Assembly (NCBI RefSeq): GCF_029910655.1
Contig: NZ_CP123897.1
Coordinates: 5,462,924-5,526,923 of the forward strand
DNA length: 64,000 bases
Direction of reading: 5' to 3'
Source of the DNA: Methylomonas sp. UP202
Lineage (GTDB): Bacteria > Pseudomonadota > Gammaproteobacteria > Methylococcales > Methylomonadaceae
Shown here: positions 35,476 to 45,546 of the stretch, piece after piece
Position numbering within the stretch: the first letter of the stretch is position 1
Layout: each line of letters opens with the position of its first letter
Program-made: the position numbers and the translations under genes
Notes under the pieces: model-generated
What the model was told of the DNA's origin: nothing
Seen by the model: the letters and a program-made list of their open reading frames with translations, nothing else
Database searches by the model: none

Positions 35476-35862
35476 TTACAGCAATTTTTTCAGACCTTCG
35501 GTACCGGCTTTAGCTTTTGCCAAATGCTCTTTCGCTTCTTGCAGGTTCGCGGATTTCGCGGAAGTGATAGCTGCTTTCAGGTGACCCCTGACTTTGGAGT
35601 TTTCTCTGGAAACTTTGTCGTTGGCGTTGATTTCTTCTGAGAAATCAGCGGCTTTTTTGATCAGAGCCGCAACTTCGGCGTCTTCCGCGCCGTTGTTGAT
35701 TGCGGCTTCGGCTGCACTGATGCGCTCGATCACGATGTTGACCGCGTCGATTGGCTTATAACTAACCCGGCCTTTGTCGGACTCGGCGCTGGCCGAAGTC
35801 GAAAAAGAACCCATCGCGACAGCCAAGGAGAAAGCGACAACAGCACTTTTGAAAATTTTCAT
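35476..35862 (-). CDS. Small periplasmic helical protein, unknown
   Basis: 128 residues with a clean signal peptide (FKSAVVAFSLAVAMGSFSTSASA). The mature 100 residues are lysine- and alanine-rich helices (DAVNIVIERISAAEAAINNG, HLKAAITSAKSANLQEAKEH). Strong ribosome site and good terminator suggest high expression. Resembles small helical-bundle periplasmic proteins, but no family is assigned. Confidence 0.8.
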   Translation of the reverse strand: MKIFKSAVVAFSLAVAMGSFSTSASAESDKGRVSYKPIDAVNIVIERISAAEAAINNGAEDAEVAALIKKAADFSEEINANDKVSRENSKVRGHLKAAITSAKSANLQEAKEHLAKAKAGTEGLKKLL

Positions 35863-36026
35863 GTAATAAACCTCACAGTTGTTTTTATTAAGAACATAGA
35901 CTGGTTAATAGACCGCGTTAACCGCCATATGTCGGGCCGGGATAATAGCATAGATCATGCGGTTTGCGACCCGTTTATTACCCCTAAATGACCTCGAAAA
36001 CGGCCATTTCCTTTAAAATACCAATG

Positions 36027-36860
36027 TTATTCGACGCTGACCAGCAAGCGGTCCAGCCAAGCCGTCGGCAACAGCCGTTTCAACCAGGCGAACACATAGG
36101 TCGGCAGCGTGACCGGATAACGGCTGCGCGGCTTTTCCGACTCCAACGCATGGCGGACTTTTTCGGCCACCGCCGTCGCCGGCAGCGTAAACGGCGAAGC
36201 CGGACCTTGTTTTTGTAGTCGGGCTTCCATCGCCAGATAAGTGTCTCGATGCGCGCTGTGTTCCGGATCGATGTATTTTTGGTAAAGCGCGAAAGCGTTC
36301 TGCCGGAAATTGCTCTTGATCGGACCGGGTTCTATCAGCACGATGTGGATGCCGCTGCCGCGCAACTCCAATCTCAAGGTATCGGCCAAACCTTCCAACG
36401 CGTATTTGCTGGCGTTGTACGCGCCGCGAAATTTCATCGCCACAAAACCCAGCACCGAACTGTTGTAAATGATCCGGCCATGGCCTTGCTTGCGCATCAG
36501 CGGCAAGATCAGATTGGTCAATTCGTGAGTACCGAATAAATTGGTTTCGAACTGATGCCGCAACACCTCGCGGCTCAAATCCTCGACCGCGCCGGGCTGG
36601 CCAAACGCGCCGTTGTTGAACAAGGCGTCGATTCGACCGCCGGTCAGTTCTACCAAGGCCGCGACGGCCACCTGGATACTGGCCGAATCGGCCAGATCCA
36701 GTTGCAGACATTCGTATCCCTCCGACCGCAAGCGTTCGACATCCTCGGGTTTACGCGCCGAGCAGATTACCCGGTGACCGCGCTCGCGTAAGTAATAGGC
36801 GGTGCTGTAGCCGATACCCGACGAACAGCCGGTGATCAGCACGATTTTGCTGGAGGTCAT
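36027..36860 (-). CDS. Short-chain dehydrogenase/reductase
   Basis: 277 residues of classical SDR type. NAD(P) loop TGCSSGIG (residues 10-17), DLAD, the NNG motif in LFNNGAFGQPG and the catalytic Ser in IIYNSSVLGFVA with YNASK (Tyr and Lys). EPGPIKSNF follows. The C-terminus has a hydrophobic stretch (YVFAWLKRLLPTAWLDRLL) that may bind membrane. Substrate unknown. Its ATG overlaps the DUF4124 stop by four bases, so the two are co-translated. Confidence 0.92.
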   Translation of the reverse strand: MTSSKIVLITGCSSGIGYSTAYYLRERGHRVICSARKPEDVERLRSEGYECLQLDLADSASIQVAVAALVELTGGRIDALFNNGAFGQPGAVEDLSREVLRHQFETNLFGTHELTNLILPLMRKQGHGRIIYNSSVLGFVAMKFRGAYNASKYALEGLADTLRLELRGSGIHIVLIEPGPIKSNFRQNAFALYQKYIDPEHSAHRDTYLAMEARLQKQGPASPFTLPATAVAEKVRHALESEKPRSRYPVTLPTYVFAWLKRLLPTAWLDRLLVSVE

Positions 36861-37447
36861 GGTGGACTTAATTCCGATTCAGTGAAAGTAAAGGTCTTAC
36901 CGCTGCTGCAATTGATCAAAAACACCAATTGTTCCAGCTTGCTCTTGGCGGTCAATTCGTCGGCTTCGACCCGTTGACACTCGCCGCTACTCAAGGCTTT
37001 TTGCGCGGCTAGCCGACGGAATTTCTCGACATCCGGCAATCGGCTTTCGAAGGGCTTGACCTGAGCCGGCAATTTTTCGGGATCGTAAGGCGGAATCGCA
37101 AACGCCGAAAACTGCAACGGATTCTGCTTGATCAGCGCCTGCGTCAATTCGGCTTGCGCCTTGGCGTCTTGCTTACGCTGGACGATCGCGTCCAGCTTGG
37201 CCTGTTGTTCGGCCTGTTCCTGCAAGGATTGCTGTTTCTTCCGTTCGGCTTCCTCGGCCTGCAAACGCTCGCTGGCGGTCAAATCCACTTTGCCGCCGGT
37301 GATGGTATTGACCTGCTCGGCCTTGTGTTCCTCGTTGCAGGGCGAGGATTGGTAATTGGTATGGCCGGAAGCATCGGTGCATTTATAAACGCCGGCCCAG
37401 CTCTCGGCGGCCAGACACAGGGTTAGAAGGCAGAAAAGTTTTCTCAT
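36857..37447 (-). CDS. DUF4124 domain protein, exported
   Basis: 196 residues: signal peptide (MRKLFCLLTLCLAAESWA), DUF4124 core (GVYKCTDASGHTNYQSSPC with its two Cys), then a Gln/Glu/Lys-rich helix and a C-terminal part with two more Cys. Periplasmic; function unknown. First gene of a two-gene unit with the SDR. Confidence 0.88.
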   Translation of the reverse strand: MRKLFCLLTLCLAAESWAGVYKCTDASGHTNYQSSPCNEEHKAEQVNTITGGKVDLTASERLQAEEAERKKQQSLQEQAEQQAKLDAIVQRKQDAKAQAELTQALIKQNPLQFSAFAIPPYDPEKLPAQVKPFESRLPDVEKFRRLAAQKALSSGECQRVEADELTAKSKLEQLVFLINCSSGKTFTFTESELSPP

Positions 37448-37525
37448 TGTATTCCTGTCGGTTAAACGCTACTGTAAAACTATTACCCAGCTTACGCCGC
37501 CTGTAAATCATTTTTTCCACCGCCG

Positions 37526-40500
37526 ATGTTCGTTCTGCACAGCTCCAACAAAACTGAAAACCTGCTGGAGCATTTGGCGACCGTCATCGGCGCGGCACCG
37601 CTGGCGTCGCCGTTCGCCCCGGAAATTTTCCTGATTCAAAGCCAAGGCATGGAACGCTGGCTGTCGCAACAACTGGCCGAACGATTTCAGGTCTGGGGCC
37701 ATTTTCGCTATCTGTTTCCGGCCAAGTTTTTCGGGGAACTGGCGGCTCGGCTGCACGAGCAACTACCGGATGCAGATTTCGACCGCCAACGCCTGCTGTG
37801 GCGTTTCGAAGCCTTGCTACGCGATCTCGACGACGAAGTCTATCAGGCTCCACGCCAATATCTAGCCGGCGACAACGTCGATTTGAAACGCTACCAACTC
37901 GCACTGCAACTGGCCCGGCTATTCGACCAGTACCAGATGCTCAGGCCAGACCTGCTCAGCGCCTGGCAAAGTCGGCAAACGTTGTACGACAACGACAACG
38001 AACGTTGGCAAGCGGCGCTGTGGCGCCGCCTCTCGGCTGCCGGCGGCAAACATCGCGGCCAGCACTGGTTGGAAACGATCGCCAAATTGAACACCGCTCC
38101 GCCCGGCACTTGGCGGCATGATTTACCGGAACGAGTCTCGGTGTTCGGCGTCAACAGCCTGCCGCCGTTGCTACTGAACTATTTGCAAGCCTTGTCGCGC
38201 CATTGCGACGTGCATCTGTATCTATTGAATCCGGTGCAGGGCTACTGGGCCGATTTGCCCAACAAACGGCTGTTGGCGCAACTTCAGGAATTCGACGGCC
38301 ACCCTTTATTGGTCAGACTAGGCCAACAAGGCCGCGAATTTCAACAAATGCTGTTGGAACAAGTCGAGTTCGCCTTCGAACCCAGCAGCTTCGAAAGCGC
38401 CGACACCGCCGGCTTGTTGGGCAGCCTGCAAAACGACATCCTCGCCAATGCCGGCGCCGCCGGCCCACAAGCGGCCGACGCCAGCTTGAGCATACACGCC
38501 TGCCACTCGCGGCTGCGCGAGGTCCAAGTTCTGAAGAATCTGCTGCTGGATGCGCTGGAAAGCGACCCCAACTTGGCCTTGCGCGACATTGTCGTGATGG
38601 CGCCGGACATTCAATTGTACGCCCCCTTCATCAGCGCGGTTTTCGACGATATTCAGCACGCCGTCGCCGATCGTAGCCTGAAAATCAGCAACGCCGCGCT
38701 GGATGCCTTCGTCCGCTTTCTGGCCTTATCGCAAAGCCGGCTGGGCTGGCAGGCGGTGCTGGATTTGCTGGAACAACCATTGATCGCTGCCGGTTTCGAT
38801 CTGGACGGCAATGATTTGGAGCTGATTCGCCACTGGCTGCTCGACACCCGAGTCCGGTGGGGGCGCTCGGCCGAGGCCAAACGGAGCCAAGGTTTGCCGG
38901 CGATTGCCCAAAACACTTGGCAGGCCAGTCTGGAGCGGCTGTTTGTCGGTTACGCGGCCGCCGACACCGAGTTCATCGACGGCATTCTGCCTTACCCGGA
39001 CATCGAAGGCGCTTCTGCCGCCGCGCTGGGCGGACTGGCCGACTTCCTGAAACTGCTGTTTAGGGCAGGGGACGAACTGACCGCCGCCAAGTCGCTGGCC
39101 GAATGGTGCAAAACCCTGGATTATTACGCCGGCCGCCTGCTGGCCGGCGCCGATCCGGCCGACCGCCAGCCCTTGCAGGATCTGCTGGCCGAACTCGCCG
39201 AACTGGCCGACATTCACGACCAACCGGTAGCCTTGAGCGTCGTCGTCGCCTGGTTGAGCGGACGCCTCGACGAAACCAAGTCCGGTAACGGCTTTTTACG
39301 CGGCCAGCTGACGTTCTGCTCGATGCTGCCGATGCGTTCGATTCCGTGTCAAGTCATCGCCTTACTGGGCATGAACGACGGCGAATTTCCCAAACTCGAC
39401 CGCCAACCCACTTTCGATCTGCTGGCCGAACATCCCCGCCTCGGCGACCGTTCCCGGCGAGCCGACGACCGCTACCAGTTTCTGGAAATCCTGCTGTCTG
39501 CGCGGCGCCGGCTGATTCTGACTTACGTTGGCCAATCGCAACGCGACAACAGCGAAATCCCGCCGTCGCCGATCGTCAGCGAATTGCTGGATGTGCTGCG
39601 CGACCATTACGGTTTGGCCGATCCGGTCGTCCGTCATCCGCTGCATGCCTTCAGTCCGCGCTATTTCAACGGTGCCGAACCGACCTTGTTCAGTTACACC
39701 GGCCACGATTGCGCAACCGCCGAGCAATTGCGCGGCGAGCGCCGCCCGACCGAAGCCTGGTGGCGGGGCGAATTGGAAGCCGAACCGTTGGCTATCGTCG
39801 AAATTGCCGAATTACTGAATTTTTTCCAGCATCCGCAACGCTATTTTCTGCGCCGGCAACTGGACGTAAGGCTGCCGGTGTTGATTGCCGATGCCGAAGA
39901 ACGCGAGCCGTTCGCGGTGGACGGCCTGGACGACTATCAAATCGCTCAGGACTGGGTGGCCGCCGAGTTGGCCGGCCGGCCGTTTTCGCTGGCCAAGCTG
40001 CAAGCCCGGGGCCTCTGGCCGGCGGCAGGTCCCGGCGAACTCGCTTGGCGCCGCCGCGAGCCGGGCGTTGCCGAATTCGCCGAACGGATTCGAGCGCTGG
40101 CCTTGGGTGCCGCGCTGCCGGCCGAGCATCTGGAGTTGTGCGTCGGCGATGTGCGCCTGGTTGGCAAATTGGGCAATCTCTACGAAAACGGCGGATTATT
40201 GTACCGTTACAGCAAACTGAAAGGCCGCGACCTGCTGGCCGCCTGGTTGCATCATCTGCTGATCAATCGCCGGCAGCCACAATCGACTTATTTATTGGCC
40301 GCCGACGCCGAACTGCATTTTTCCCCTGACCTGGCCGATCCCGCCCAACTACCCTATTGGCTCGGGCTGTTCGAGCAAGGCCGGCGTCGGCCGGATGCGT
40401 TTTTCAGCGAAGCCGCGTTGGCCTACTTGCCGCACGACGAACCCGAGCGAGCGCGCAAGGCCGCGCTGGACCAAATCGTCAACGCGGTCGCGCTGGGTTA

Positions 40501-40621
40501 CGAGCCGGAGATTGCTCAGTTGCTGGCTTACCGCGACCTGGACAGCTTAATCGACCCCGACTTCGAAACCGCGTGCCGGGACTGGCTGCAACCGATCTGG
40601 AGGGCCGCGCATGGCGCATGA
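37526..40621 (+). CDS. recC: Exodeoxyribonuclease V gamma subunit
   Basis: 1031 residues. FLIQSQGMERWLSQQLAERF and VWGHFRYLFPAKF near the N-terminus, RVSVFGVNSLPPLLLNYL and SIHACHSRLREVQVLKNLLL are characteristic RecC stretches. It is the Chi-recognising scaffold of RecBCD, with degenerate helicase and nuclease folds. ATG at 37526; the next gene recB starts inside its last codons (11-base overlap). The gene is very GC-rich. Confidence 0.95.
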   Translation: MFVLHSSNKTENLLEHLATVIGAAPLASPFAPEIFLIQSQGMERWLSQQLAERFQVWGHFRYLFPAKFFGELAARLHEQLPDADFDRQRLLWRFEALLRDLDDEVYQAPRQYLAGDNVDLKRYQLALQLARLFDQYQMLRPDLLSAWQSRQTLYDNDNERWQAALWRRLSAAGGKHRGQHWLETIAKLNTAPPGTWRHDLPERVSVFGVNSLPPLLLNYLQALSRHCDVHLYLLNPVQGYWADLPNKRLLAQLQEFDGHPLLVRLGQQGREFQQMLLEQVEFAFEPSSFESADTAGLLGSLQNDILANAGAAGPQAADASLSIHACHSRLREVQVLKNLLLDALESDPNLALRDIVVMAPDIQLYAPFISAVFDDIQHAVADRSLKISNAALDAFVRFLALSQSRLGWQAVLDLLEQPLIAAGFDLDGNDLELIRHWLLDTRVRWGRSAEAKRSQGLPAIAQNTWQASLERLFVGYAAADTEFIDGILPYPDIEGASAAALGGLADFLKLLFRAGDELTAAKSLAEWCKTLDYYAGRLLAGADPADRQPLQDLLAELAELADIHDQPVALSVVVAWLSGRLDETKSGNGFLRGQLTFCSMLPMRSIPCQVIALLGMNDGEFPKLDRQPTFDLLAEHPRLGDRSRRADDRYQFLEILLSARRRLILTYVGQSQRDNSEIPPSPIVSELLDVLRDHYGLADPVVRHPLHAFSPRYFNGAEPTLFSYTGHDCATAEQLRGERRPTEAWWRGELEAEPLAIVEIAELLNFFQHPQRYFLRRQLDVRLPVLIADAEEREPFAVDGLDDYQIAQDWVAAELAGRPFSLAKLQARGLWPAAGPGELAWRRREPGVAEFAERIRALALGAALPAEHLELCVGDVRLVGKLGNLYENGGLLYRYSKLKGRDLLAAWLHHLLINRRQPQSTYLLAADAELHFSPDLADPAQLPYWLGLFEQGRRRPDAFFSEAALAYLPHDEPERARKAALDQIVNAVALGYEPEIAQLLAYRDLDSLIDPDFETACRDWLQPIWRAAHGA

Positions 40622-43600
40622 AGCCTTCGATGCGATCGCCACGCCGCTGAATACCGGCATCAATCTGTTGGAGGCCAGCGCCGGCACCGGTAAGACCTAC
40701 ACGATCGCGATGCTGGTATTGCGTTTCGTGGTCGAACGCGAACTGGACATCAAGCAGTTACTGGTGGTGACCTTCACCAAAGCGGCTACCGAAGAACTCA
40801 AGGAGCGTATTCGCGCCCGTCTGGCCGAAGCCCGCCAGGCCGTACTAAACCCAACCGCCCCGGCCGATCCGGCGATCGCCGCTTGGCTGGCCGGCTTGGG
40901 GCTAGCGCCGGAAATCGTCCGCCAACGCCTGGACGCCGCGTTGCTGGACATCGATCAGGCGGCGATCTTCACGATCCACGGCTTCTGCCAGCGCGCCCTA
41001 GCCGAGCACGCGCTGGCCAGCGGCCAGTTGTTCGATTGCGAATTAAGCGGCGATATCGCCGAACTGCAACAGCAATGCGTCGACGATTTCTGGCGCCGCC
41101 GAGTCGCCGCCCGGCCTGCCTGGCAAATCGCGGTGCTGACCCGTGCTTTTCCGACGCCGGATAGCCTACTAGCCAGCGTCGTCCGGGTCGGCGGTCAGCA
41201 AGCCTTTCAACCGGCCGACACCGATCTGGATAGACAACTAGCCGAACTGGACAATGCGATTGCCGCCGCCGACCATAGTTTGGCGGCGCTGGCCGCCACG
41301 CTGCAAACCGCCTTCCCGGACGGCCTGTTCAGCGCCAGCTTCGTCCGCGATTTTCCGGCCCGCTTTGAGGCCTGGAAAACCTGGCTGGCCGGCCGCGCGG
41401 CCGAACTGCCGAGTCTGGACGGCCTAACCCGCGAAGCCCTGCTCGGCGGTTTGAACGGCGTCAAGTTCAAGACCAGTAAGGCCAAACCGCAAACGCCGGC
41501 CGAACAGAAACAAGCTTATCTGGACGGTCTCGGCGTCGATACGACGGCTTTCGATGGCTTGGCCGCGGCAGCCGGCCAACTGCAAACCGGACTGCGCGCC
41601 GCGCTGTTGGCTGATTTACGCGCCACGCTGGACGGCTTGCTGCAACAGCGCAACCTGATGTCTTTCGACGATTTGATCGTCCGGCTGGCCGGCGCTCTGA
41701 CCGGCGCCAACGGCGAATTGTTGATCGCCGAATTGCGCCGGCGTTTCGCGGCCGCGTTGATCGACGAGTTTCAAGACACCGACCTGCACCAATGGCAAAT
41801 TTTCTCGACCCTGTTTGGCGCGCCGGATCTGTATTTGTATTTGATCGGCGATCCCAAGCAGGCCATCTATAAATTTCGCGGCGCAGACATCTTTTCCTAT
41901 TTCGCCGCCCAGCGCCAAGCCGCGCAACATTACACACTGTCGCACAACTGGCGTTCGCATCCCGATCTGGTCGGCGCCGTCAACCGGCTGTTTCAAAGGC
42001 CAAGACCGTTTTTATTCGAGCAACTGGACTTTCACCCAGTCCAGGCCGGCCGAGGTAGCGCCGACGGCAAGCTCGCCGACGGCGCGCCGCTGGTGTTGTG
42101 GCAGTTGGATAAACATTCGGACAAACAGGCACACTGGACCGCGCGGCAGGGCAGTTCCAGCGAAGTGGCCGAACGGCTGCGCGCCGCGACCGTCGCCGAA
42201 ATCGGTCGGCTGCTGGCGGACGGTACCATCATCGAAAACAACCAAACTCGCCCATTGGCGGCCGGCGACATCGCGGTGCTGGTCCGCAGCAACCGCGCGG
42301 CCGCCGATTACCAAACCGCGCTGCAAAGCGCCGGCATCGCCGCGGTATTGAACAGCAAACAGTCGGTATTTGCTTCCGAACAAGCATTGGAATTACATGC
42401 CGTGCTGCAAGCCGTGGCGCAAGCCGGCCAGTTGGAAGCCTTGAAATCGGCGCTGACCGTATCCTGGTTCGGTTTGACCGGTCAGGCGCTTTACCGCTTA
42501 TTGCAAGACGAAGCCGCGCTGGACGGCTGGATGAATCGCTTTCAGGATTATCTGCAATGCTGGCAACGTCACGGGCTGCTGGCGATGCTGCAGCAACTGC
42601 TACGGCGCGAGGGCGTCGAAACCCGCTTGTCCGGGCAAATCCAGGCCGAGCGAGCGTTGACCAATATTCACCATTTGGCCGAGCGTCTGCAACAAGCCGC
42701 GCTGGACGAGCATCTGGCGATCCACAAAACCCTGGATTGGTTGCGGCGCGCGATCTTGCAAGCCGAGCGCGACAACGGCGACGATCGGCAATTGCGGCTG
42801 GAAAGCGATGCCGACGCGGTCAAGATCGTCACTACTCACAGTGCCAAGGGTTTGGAATATCCGGTGGTATTTTGCCCTGACTTGTGGCGACGTAGCGACC
42901 GACTGAGAAACGAGCGCTGGCTGGTGCAATGCCACGAAGCCGGCGCGATGATAGCGGATTTGGGTTCCGCCGAGTTCGAGCGGCGCCGGGAACTCGCCTT
43001 GCGGGAAGAACTGGCCGAAGATCTGCGCTTGTTTTATGTCGCCGTCACCCGCGCCAAATACCGCTGCTATCTGTTTTGGGCCGACGTACGCGGCAAGGAG
43101 CGGCCCAACGAGTCGGCGATGGCTTACTTATTCGAGTTCGCCGATCTGGATTTCGCCGGTCAACGGCAAGTCTTGGCCGGTCTGGCCCAAGCCGAGCCGG
43201 CCAGCTTCGAACACCGCCTGTTGGCAAGCGATGCCGGCGCGACTTTGATTCCGGCGGCCAGACCGCAACGGCCGAGCGCCGTTGCCGCGCTGGAATACCG
43301 TCGGCAAACCCGAGACCTACGTAGCCTGTGGCAAATGAGCAGCTATACCGCGTTGGCCGAATCCGGCCACGATACCGCTCCGGAACTGCCGGCCGACAAG
43401 GCCGCCGAACCGGCCGACGCCTACGTCGAAGCCGGCGGCCTGCCCAAGGGCGCCGCCACCGGCAACGTCGTGCACAGTTTGTTGGAGACGCTGAGCTTTC
43501 AAGCCTTGGCCGCCGGCGCGGATTTGGGTCGGCCGCGCGACATCGCTTGTCTGCGCCACGGACTACACCTGACTCAACCGGAGTTGCTTGACCAGCTGCT

Positions 43601-44129
43601 GGCGGCGACAGTCAGCACGCCGTTAGCCGCGAACGGCGAGTTTCGGCTAGCGGATTTACCGGCCGAGCGCTGCATCAAGGAAATGCCGTTTTATTTGTCG
43701 CTGGCCTATCCTATCGATACCGCCCGCATCAACCGACTGTTGGCCGGGTGTCCGACCTATCAAGCCCTGGCTCCAAAACGTCTGAACGGCTATCTAACCG
43801 GCTTCATCGACTTGGTTTGCGAATACGGCGGCCGATATTTTCTGATGGATTACAAGACCAACACCTTGGCCGATTACGGCCACGACTCGCTCGCGTTGGC
43901 GATGCGCGAACACAACTACGGTTTGCAATATTGGTTGTACAGCGTGGTACTGGATCGTTATTTACGACTACGCCTGCCGGATTACGACTATCAACGCCAT
44001 TTCGGCGGCATCAAATATTTGTTCGTGCGCGGCATGCGCCCGGATCAACCCGGCCATGCGGTCTACGCCGACCGACCCGACCGGGAAACCTTGAACGGCT
44101 TGGCGGCAATTTTCTTCCCCGCCGGCTGA
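40611..44129 (+). CDS. recB: Exodeoxyribonuclease V beta subunit
   Basis: 1172 residues. Walker A ASAGTGKTYTIAML (about 23), UvrD-type LLVVTFTKAATEELKERIR, Walker B ALIDEFQDTDLHQW (about 380), DAVKIVTTHSAKGLEYPVV (motif V/VI area), and the C-terminal nuclease with LTGFIDLVCEYGGRYF followed by LMDYKTN. So both the 3'-5' helicase and the nuclease appear intact. recD, which follows recB in many genomes, is not next to it. Confidence 0.96.
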   Translation: MAHEAFDAIATPLNTGINLLEASAGTGKTYTIAMLVLRFVVERELDIKQLLVVTFTKAATEELKERIRARLAEARQAVLNPTAPADPAIAAWLAGLGLAPEIVRQRLDAALLDIDQAAIFTIHGFCQRALAEHALASGQLFDCELSGDIAELQQQCVDDFWRRRVAARPAWQIAVLTRAFPTPDSLLASVVRVGGQQAFQPADTDLDRQLAELDNAIAAADHSLAALAATLQTAFPDGLFSASFVRDFPARFEAWKTWLAGRAAELPSLDGLTREALLGGLNGVKFKTSKAKPQTPAEQKQAYLDGLGVDTTAFDGLAAAAGQLQTGLRAALLADLRATLDGLLQQRNLMSFDDLIVRLAGALTGANGELLIAELRRRFAAALIDEFQDTDLHQWQIFSTLFGAPDLYLYLIGDPKQAIYKFRGADIFSYFAAQRQAAQHYTLSHNWRSHPDLVGAVNRLFQRPRPFLFEQLDFHPVQAGRGSADGKLADGAPLVLWQLDKHSDKQAHWTARQGSSSEVAERLRAATVAEIGRLLADGTIIENNQTRPLAAGDIAVLVRSNRAAADYQTALQSAGIAAVLNSKQSVFASEQALELHAVLQAVAQAGQLEALKSALTVSWFGLTGQALYRLLQDEAALDGWMNRFQDYLQCWQRHGLLAMLQQLLRREGVETRLSGQIQAERALTNIHHLAERLQQAALDEHLAIHKTLDWLRRAILQAERDNGDDRQLRLESDADAVKIVTTHSAKGLEYPVVFCPDLWRRSDRLRNERWLVQCHEAGAMIADLGSAEFERRRELALREELAEDLRLFYVAVTRAKYRCYLFWADVRGKERPNESAMAYLFEFADLDFAGQRQVLAGLAQAEPASFEHRLLASDAGATLIPAARPQRPSAVAALEYRRQTRDLRSLWQMSSYTALAESGHDTAPELPADKAAEPADAYVEAGGLPKGAATGNVVHSLLETLSFQALAAGADLGRPRDIACLRHGLHLTQPELLDQLLAATVSTPLAANGEFRLADLPAERCIKEMPFYLSLAYPIDTARINRLLAGCPTYQALAPKRLNGYLTGFIDLVCEYGGRYFLMDYKTNTLADYGHDSLALAMREHNYGLQYWLYSVVLDRYLRLRLPDYDYQRHFGGIKYLFVRGMRPDQPGHAVYADRPDRETLNGLAAIFFPAG

Positions 44130-44231
44130 AACCCGGCCGGATTGAATTTGGGTAACCCTCAAGTTTTCGGCCCATCGTCCGCTAACCAGACAGGCCGGCT
44201 ATCGCCGGCCCCAACTCAACGAGGTATCGCC

Positions 44232-44417
44232 ATGCTGGATTCCGTCCCGTCCATCGCCGCGTTCGCGACGCAATTGTCCAACCAAAAAACCGGCCAACAA
44301 CTCGAAGTCGCCGTGCTGAACAAAGCCAAGGAATTGCAGGAGCAACAAGGCCAGGCCGCGCTGAAACTGCTGGAATCGGCCGCCGCGCCGGCCGGCGGCA
44401 TCGACGTCAGAGTCTAA
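44232..44417 (+). CDS. YjfB-like putative motility protein
   Basis: 61 residues from ATG 44232. LDSVPSIAAFATQLSNQKTG, QQLEVAVLNKAKELQEQQGQ and AALKLLESA match the short helical YjfB family, often near motility genes though its role is not established. Stands between recB and a convergent gene; its link to recB is probably accidental. Confidence 0.8.
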   Translation: MLDSVPSIAAFATQLSNQKTGQQLEVAVLNKAKELQEQQGQAALKLLESAAAPAGGIDVRV

Positions 44418-44431
44418 GCACGGCCCAAGCC

Positions 44432-44451
44432 GGCTCCGTCACGGCGGAGCC
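44432..44451. terminator. Hairpin between convergent genes
   Basis: GGCTCCG and CGGAGCC with a six-base loop, between the yjfB-like stop and the stop of the minus-strand gene. Confidence 0.45.
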
Positions 44452-44456
44452 TGCGT

Positions 44457-44843
44457 TCATTTCTTGGCCTTTTTACTGTAACGGCGGCCGGACTGCACCG
44501 CATAATGCTTGGCCTTGTCCTTGCTCGGTTCCTTGAAGTAATTCTGATAAGTTTCGCTGCCGCGACTGGCGATCGCCTGGGCGAAATCCTTGAATAAATA
44601 GGTGTCGTCCAACACCGCGCGCGGACTGACGCCGTGCTGTTTGGTCAGATAAAACGACACACTCATCAAATAAGCCTTTTCCCGGCCGTTCAATTTCAAC
44701 AGACTATGCTTTGCCTTGACGTAAACGAAATACGACGTCAGCGCCAGAATGCTCAGCCCGAAAAACTTGGTCCACAGCAGGATGTAGTCATCGTCCTCGT
44801 ACAAGGTTTTACCCTTACGCAAGATCGCCTCGGTTAAATTCAT
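44457..44843 (-). CDS. Hypothetical membrane protein, 128 residues
   Basis: Starts MNLTEAILRKGKTLYEDDDY, has one membrane span (FFGLSILALTSYFVYV, about 27-42) and a long basic C-terminal part ending GRRYSKKAKK. YLMSVSFYLTKQHGVSPRAV may be a conserved helix. No family recognised. The composition is like core genes, so it is likely real. Confidence 0.65.
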   Translation of the reverse strand: MNLTEAILRKGKTLYEDDDYILLWTKFFGLSILALTSYFVYVKAKHSLLKLNGREKAYLMSVSFYLTKQHGVSPRAVLDDTYLFKDFAQAIASRGSETYQNYFKEPSKDKAKHYAVQSGRRYSKKAKK

Positions 44844-45092
44844 AAAACTCCCCGGTTGGTTGAGGCCGGCATGTTAATGCATTGTCGGAGGATTTTGGCG
44901 GGGAATCTGCGTCCGGAACACTTAGCCGAATTGGTTGGTCTGCGATTAGAATTCAGCGTGAATAAGCCGCGCGCTCGGCGAAAATCACTCCCGCTTGACA
45001 AACCCAGTGTTTCAAGAGAAATAATCGCCCGCCCGCCGTACCGAAATCCGACGAGCCCCCCCTCTTGAAAATCCTAGCTTCGAGGAGGCTAC

Positions 45093-45485
45093 ATGGAGCT
45101 GAACCTGACCCGCGTCGAATTCACCGACGAAAGCACGATAGGCGAATTAAGTATTAACGGAACCTTCGAATGTTACACCTTGGAGGACAAGGTCCGGCCG
45201 GTCAAAGTCAAGGGCATGACCGCGATTCCGGCCGGCTCCTACGAAATCATCATCAATTTTTCCGAGCGCTTTAAAAAACCGTTGCCGCTGCTGCTGAATG
45301 TGCCGAATTTCGACGGCGTGCGGATACATCCCGGCAACAGCGCCAAGGATACCGAAGGCTGCATTCTGGTTGGGAAATCGAAATCTGCCGATTTCGTCGG
45401 CTCCAGCCGGGCGGCTTTCGAAACGCTGTTCGAAAAACTCAAACGCGCCGCCGAAAACGAGAAAATCTTTATCCATATCGTTTGA
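45093..45485 (+). CDS. DUF5675 family protein
   Basis: 130 residues; GAGGAGGCTAC before the ATG. LTRVEFTDESTIGELSINGT, TAIPAGSYEIIINFS and VRIHPGNSAKDTEGCILVG are the family's conserved points; the last has a His and a Cys in an arrangement like L,D-transpeptidase folds. Members occur in phages and bacteria and are suspected to act on peptidoglycan. The gene stands alone between the membrane gene and jetD. Confidence 0.8.
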   Translation: MELNLTRVEFTDESTIGELSINGTFECYTLEDKVRPVKVKGMTAIPAGSYEIIINFSERFKKPLPLLLNVPNFDGVRIHPGNSAKDTEGCILVGKSKSADFVGSSRAAFETLFEKLKRAAENEKIFIHIV

Positions 45486-45546
45486 AATTGCCCGGCGCTT
45501 GGGAAAACTTTTGCCGCTTTGAATGCCGGGTTCCACTTCATCCTAG

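Noticed and set aside
37526..44129. Many long frames opposite or inside recC and recB (also inside sdaA, lnt, hemL and jetC)
   Set aside because: GC-rich coding DNA gives long open frames in other phases; they are Arg/Pro/Ala-rich, and the true genes in these places are secure.
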